NCBI GenBank assembly: GCA_900768105.1
Contig: CAAGBQ010000014.1
Span: 1 to 24,524 of the forward strand
Direction of reading: 5' to 3'
Origin: Oscillospiraceae bacterium
GTDB lineage: Bacteria > Bacillota > Clostridia > Oscillospirales > Ruminococcaceae
DNA: 24,524 bases
Shown: piece by piece, positions 21,882 through 24,524 of the stretch
Layout of the letters: each line of letters starts with the position of its first letter
Position numbering within the stretch: position 1 is the stretch's first letter
Notes under the pieces: model-generated
Told to the model about the DNA's origin: nothing
The model's database searches: none
Seen by the model: only the letters and a program-made list of their open reading frames with translations
Program-made: the position numbers and the translations under genes

Positions 21882-22946
21882 TTATCCGTTAAGCGATTCC
21901 TCGTACAGCTCCTCTATAAACTTTGTATAGAACAGCCCGCCGCTTGTAACCTTATCATAGTCCTCTTTTGTGTAGCTGCCCTGAGAATAGAAGAACTCCG
22001 CAATGTCGTACATATACTTTTCGGACATTGTTTTTCCGTCCTCCGCCTTTTCAAAAAACATTTTATAAGAATCCTCAAGGCTGTAAAAATCTTTTCTCTT
22101 TGCAAAAAGCACGGATTCGTTTTCGCTGATAACAACATCGTTTGCGTTAAAGAAATCGTAAACAACGCTTGCCTGCTTTTCCGTTGTAAAGGAAGGGTCG
22201 CTTACCACATTGAAATACGCCCTTAGCCACGCTTTTATTTCCTCGGGTTTTTCCTCAATAGCCTTTTTGGAGGCAATCAACATACAAGGGCAAACGGCGG
22301 AGGTGTTTGGTCCGTACATTACGGAAACCCAGCCCTCGTCTGCCGCCCTAAAGCTGTTCGGATCCCAAAGGGTTACAACATCCGCCTGTCCGGATTTGAA
22401 AGCGGTATATGCCTGACCAACATCCATATTTATAAGGTTTACATCATTTGCACCTATTCCGATATTCGAAAGTGCCGAAAGTATTATATAGTGGGAGGTT
22501 GTGTTTATGGGCAGCAATATTGTTTTTCCTCTCCAGCTATCCGCATTGCCCATAATTCCGCCGGTCATTGTTTTGTCATTAAGAATATCGCTGTCCGGTC
22601 TTACAAAAAGCTCGGTAGCGGTTTCGTTAAGAACCATTGCGATTATCTGCGCATCATAAGCAATATTTGCGGTCATTGCCGGAGGCGCACCTATACAGGC
22701 AACATCCCAACTGTCTGCGCCAAGTGCCTCAAGCTGGGCAACCCCCGTAGCATAAACCGCAGAGCTTGTTTTAAGCCCGAGCTGCTCGGTATACCCCTCG
22801 GTTTCCGCAATATATGCGGGTATTCCCTGAGCGGTCGTTTGAAGCGCAACATTAAGCACCCCTTCGTTTTCCGTGCCGTTGCACGAACAAAACAGGCACA
22901 TCGCCATTGCAATTATTGCCAATATAAAACTTAAACTTTTTTTCAC
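21882..22946 (-). CDS. Nitrate/sulfonate/taurine-type substrate-binding lipoprotein (NMT1/SsuA/TauA family)
   Basis: A 354-residue exported binding protein. A signal peptide ends at a Cys-rich lipobox FCSC (Cys22). The body has family-type elements: LQTTAQGIPAYIAETEGY at the start, GADSWDVACIGAPPAM, WRGKTILLPINTTSHYIILSAL, and QADVVTLWDPNS. Such proteins bind sulfonates, taurine, nitrate or pyrimidine precursors; the locus context favours an organosulfonate. The start is GTG at 22946 with AAGGAAG eight bases before it. It is the first gene of the operon running through the importer to the glycyl radical enzyme. Confidence 0.9.
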   Translation of the reverse strand: MKKSLSFILAIIAMAMCLFCSCNGTENEGVLNVALQTTAQGIPAYIAETEGYTEQLGLKTSSAVYATGVAQLEALGADSWDVACIGAPPAMTANIAYDAQIIAMVLNETATELFVRPDSDILNDKTMTGGIMGNADSWRGKTILLPINTTSHYIILSALSNIGIGANDVNLINMDVGQAYTAFKSGQADVVTLWDPNSFRAADEGWVSVMYGPNTSAVCPCMLIASKKAIEEKPEEIKAWLRAYFNVVSDPSFTTEKQASVVYDFFNANDVVISENESVLFAKRKDFYSLEDSYKMFFEKAEDGKTMSEKYMYDIAEFFYSQGSYTKEDYDKVTSGGLFYTKFIEELYEESLNG

Positions 22947-22994
22947 TCAAACGACTTCCTTTCTTGTTTTTTTGAAGCACTTTCTTTCATAAAT

Positions 22995-23009
22995 ATCATA
23001 TCACATATG
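22995..23009 (-). promoter_or_regulatory. Candidate extended -10 promoter and palindrome for the importer-GRE operon
   Basis: On the minus strand TGATATGAT is an extended -10 element (23003-22995) with no good -35. It is overlapped by the palindrome CATAT-CAC-ATATG (22997-23009). The start of transcription would be near 22988, about 42 nt before the GTG. The ATATGTG part resembles the palindrome at the kinase promoter. Confidence 0.4.
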
Positions 23010-23083
23010 CTTTTTTTATTAAATCCCGGCAAAGACAAATTTTAATACGGCTAATTGTGCAATTTGATATAAGTAAAATTTTT

Positions 23084-23345
23084 TTATGCTTTTTTCACAA
23101 ATTTCAAATATCTTTTTTGGTCACATCGACGATTTATCCGCTTTTTAGTACATATTAACAATAAATTATCTACTTGTATAAATCTTTTTATATTAAATAG
23201 ATTTATCATTTTGGCATTAATATGGATAACAGCCGTCTTTGCTTCCTTTACTTCGTTTTTCATAAATTGCAATAAATAGTCTTTTGGCTTGTCATTCCCG
23301 ACATTGTATCCTCTACTATAAAATTGTATTTTTAATCTAATAAAA
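23084..23345 (-). pseudogene. Possible AT-rich coding remnant
   Basis: One minus-strand frame stays open through this interval and ends in a TAA at 23084. It reads like protein (for example FYSRGYNVGNDKPKDYLLQF and EVKEAKTAVIHINAKMINLF), but it has no ATG with a ribosome site at its front and runs back into the YhfC-type gene on the other strand. It is much more AT-rich than its surroundings. I recognise no family. It may be a gene fragment left by an old insertion, or simply chance. The rest of the 419-bp gap shows only the operon promoter and AT-rich DNA. Confidence 0.2.
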
Positions 23346-23365
23346 ACACGAAAGGTTGTAAACCG

Positions 23366-24169
23366 ATGAAGATTGTTCCCGACTCAGCTATTGAAATTTT
23401 GACCGTAAAGTGCATTTTCGGACTTATAGTTCCGATTGCAGTTTTATTCATTTGCAAGTATTGCGCAAAGCTAAAGCTGTTTCCTGCATTTATAGGTGCC
23501 TTCACTTATATTGTTTTTGAATGCGTTATTTCCACCTTTGCAAGCACCTCGCTTTTAGCATCGTTTCCCAGGCTTTCTGCAACCATCTCCGAAAAAGCCG
23601 TAGCATATGCAGCATTTGTCGGGTTGTTCTCAGCAATATTTGGCGAATCCGGGAGGTTTATTTCCTTTCGATACATTATGAACGGCAAGTATCCCGGCGT
23701 TCGGCACGCCTTCGCCTACGGAATAGGTCAAAGCTGCATCGAGCTTTTTATAGTGCTTGGTTTAAGCTCTGCATTCTACCTTCTTTTCAGCGCATCTGTA
23801 AACTACGGCATTTCCACAGAGGAAATTTCGGGTGCAATTTCCAGCGACCCCGCAGCCATATCAGCAACAATAGCCGAGCTTTCCGGCTTAAACGCACGCT
23901 TACTTTTCCTCACAATTATAGAACGCACAGTTGCTTTTGCCGCAGGAATTTTGCTTTCTCTGCTTATGCAATACAGTGCCGCAAGAAATTCACTTTTACA
24001 TATAATCGGATGTTTCATCTTGCATTTTGCCGTAAGTTTTTGCATAGCCTACATTCCATCATTGCAAAACGCCTTGCTTGCGGAAGCATTGTTTGCAATT
24101 ACCGTATGCGCCGGTCTTGTTATTTTTACAAAAAAATGCACACCGCATGATAGCAGTATGCATATATAA
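23366..24169 (+). CDS. YhfC-family membrane protein (CPBP-like putative intramembrane peptidase)
   Basis: A 267-residue protein with about seven membrane segments. The conserved core resembles YhfC (DUF2324): a Glu-Arg pair in GESGRFISFRY, then an Arg-His near RHAFAYGIG followed by IELFIVLG, and a late HFAVSF. In the family the second motif normally reads GHGGIE; here it is GQSCIE, so the His that would bind metal is a Gln, and activity is doubtful unless another His replaces it. AAAGG precedes the ATG. It is a single gene ending in a hairpin shared with the tRNA cluster. No link to the catabolic locus is evident. Confidence 0.7.
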   Translation: MKIVPDSAIEILTVKCIFGLIVPIAVLFICKYCAKLKLFPAFIGAFTYIVFECVISTFASTSLLASFPRLSATISEKAVAYAAFVGLFSAIFGESGRFISFRYIMNGKYPGVRHAFAYGIGQSCIELFIVLGLSSAFYLLFSASVNYGISTEEISGAISSDPAAISATIAELSGLNARLLFLTIIERTVAFAAGILLSLLMQYSAARNSLLHIIGCFILHFAVSFCIAYIPSLQNALLAEALFAITVCAGLVIFTKKCTPHDSSMHI

Positions 24170-24190
24170 AAATCCTTATTACGATGAGAA

Positions 24191-24230
24191 GAAAAAAAGA
24201 GCACTTACTTTTGTAAGTGCTCTTCTTTTT
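24191..24230. terminator. Bidirectional terminator between the YhfC-type gene and the tRNA cluster
   Basis: A perfect 12-bp stem AAGAGCACTTAC / GTAAGTGCTCTT (24197-24208, 24213-24224) has a TTTT loop. T tracts follow on both strands, longest in the minus direction, where it ends the tRNA transcript. Confidence 0.85.
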
Positions 24231-24234
24231 GTAA

Positions 24235-24308
24235 TGGCAGGGGCAGAAGGACTCGAACCCTCAACAACGGTTTTGGAGACCGGGATGTTACCATTACACT
24301 ATGCCCCT
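24235..24308 (-). tRNA. tRNA-Trp (anticodon CCA)
   Basis: The acceptor arm AGGGGCA pairs with TGCCCCT, followed by G and an encoded CCA. The D arm, the anticodon loop CTCCAAA and the T arm GGGTTCGAGTCC are present. The sequence resembles clostridial tRNA-Trp. It is the last tRNA before the terminator. Confidence 0.92.
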
Positions 24309-24316
24309 ATTTATTA

Positions 24317-24393
24317 TGGTGGGCCTTTAGGGACTCGAACCCCAAACCGACCGGTTATGAGCCGGTTGCTCTAACCAATTGAGCTAAAGGCCC
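24317..24393 (-). tRNA. tRNA with CAT anticodon (tRNA-Ile2 or elongator tRNA-Met)
   Basis: A 77-nt tRNA with encoded CCA. The acceptor GGGCCTT pairs with AAGGCCC, and the anticodon loop is CTCATAA. A CAT anticodon is either elongator Met or the Ile2 tRNA modified by TilS. The C4-G69 and C5-G68 pairs, known TilS recognition features, are present, which leans toward Ile2. It is not initiator Met, which lacks this acceptor pattern. Confidence 0.88.
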
Positions 24394-24408
24394 CTATTTT
24401 CTAAAGCG

Positions 24409-24435
24409 GCTGGGCACTTATTATAAGTGCCCAGC
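24409..24435 (-). repeat. Perfect 12-bp hairpin between two tRNA genes
   Basis: GCTGGGCACTTA (24409-24420) and TAAGTGCCCAGC (24424-24435) flank TTA. It lies between the Asn and CAT tRNAs. Its core GCACTTA/TAAGTGC is the same as in the terminator downstream of tRNA-Trp, but no long T tract follows it, so it may be a processing signal or an attenuated terminator. Confidence 0.6.
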
Positions 24436-24440
24436 TGTTT

Positions 24441-24516
24441 TGGCTCCCCCTGTCGGGCTCGAACCAACGACCCTGCGGTTAACAGCCGCATGCTCTGCCA
24501 ACTGAGCTAAGGAGGA
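24441..24516 (-). tRNA. tRNA-Asn (anticodon GTT)
   Basis: The acceptor TCCTCCT pairs with AGGGGGA (one T-G pair), with discriminator G and encoded CCA. The anticodon loop is CTGTTAA, and the T arm is TTGGTTCGAGCCCGA. It is the first tRNA of the cluster inside the window. Confidence 0.92.
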
Positions 24517-24524
24517 ATAAGAAA

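Noticed and set aside
6760..22946. Bacterial microcompartment for aldehyde handling
   Set aside because: No shell protein genes and no clear encapsulation peptide on the aldehyde dehydrogenase are present in the window.
24078..24374. 98-residue plus-strand frame over the tRNA genes
   Set aside because: Its sequence (AEGLEPSTTVLETG and similar) is the well-known false translation of the reverse complement of tRNA genes.
1..24524. CRISPR arrays, insertion sequences, integrases and attachment sites
   Set aside because: No regularly spaced repeats, transposase frames or integrase frames were seen. The tRNA genes show no obvious adjacent partial copy.

Overview
The window looks like chromosomal DNA of an anaerobic member of the Clostridia (Bacillota), probably an uncultured gut- or sediment-type fermenter. 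The evidence is an oxygen-sensitive glycyl radical enzyme with its activase, lipobox-type extracytoplasmic proteins, AGGAGG-type ribosome sites, Ptb/Buk-type acyl-phosphate enzymes, rho-independent terminators between most units, and tRNA genes with encoded CCA ends. I cannot assign a genus.

Left part (1-6730, all on the plus strand): an orphan oligopeptide-type binding lipoprotein (222-1787). Then an apparently highly expressed HAD-fold lipoprotein (2062-3672), with a near-consensus promoter, a 5' stem-loop, strong codon bias and tandem terminators. Last comes a two-gene operon of an XRE-TPR regulator and an ABC exporter half-transporter (3901-6680), joined by an ATGA overlap. A long bidirectional terminator closes this part.

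Central part (6760-22946): a catabolic locus, almost all on the minus strand. Read in transcription order, the first operon encodes an NMT1/SsuA/TauA-type binding lipoprotein, two permeases, two ATPases, a zinc MDR dehydrogenase, a glycyl radical activase and a glycyl radical enzyme (GRE), and ends at a terminator. After a 450-bp structured non-coding region come a TauE/SafE-type anion exporter and a 3-hydroxyisobutyrate-dehydrogenase-family reductase. A third operon encodes butyrate-kinase-type kinase, CoA-acylating aldehyde dehydrogenase and Ptb-type phosphotransacylase; it diverges from a plus-strand PucR-type regulator. My reading is a fermentative pathway for an organosulfonate or similar small anion: ABC import; GRE cleavage to an aldehyde; oxidation through acyl-CoA and acyl-phosphate to an acid plus ATP; reduction of part of the carbonyl pool for redox balance; export of sulfite or a sulfonated end product by TauE. 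The GRE keeps the His, Glu and Asp of glycerol dehydratase and has an Arg and a Gln at substitutable pocket positions. This favours C-O cleavage (as in the known dihydroxypropanesulfonate dehydratase HpfG) over C-S cleavage (IslA/HpsG). The substrate remains an inference.

Two further points stand out. The two importer ATPases are degenerate in a complementary way, predicting one good and one dead ATP site. A 12-bp element, ATGTGC(C/A)ATATA, lies upstream of two of the separate operons, with a related palindrome at the third; it is a candidate operator for the PucR-type regulator.

Right part (22947-24524): an AT-rich stretch with a possible gene remnant, a YhfC-type membrane protein on the plus strand, and a minus-strand tRNA cluster: Asn(GTT), a CAT-anticodon tRNA (Ile2 or Met) and Trp(CCA).
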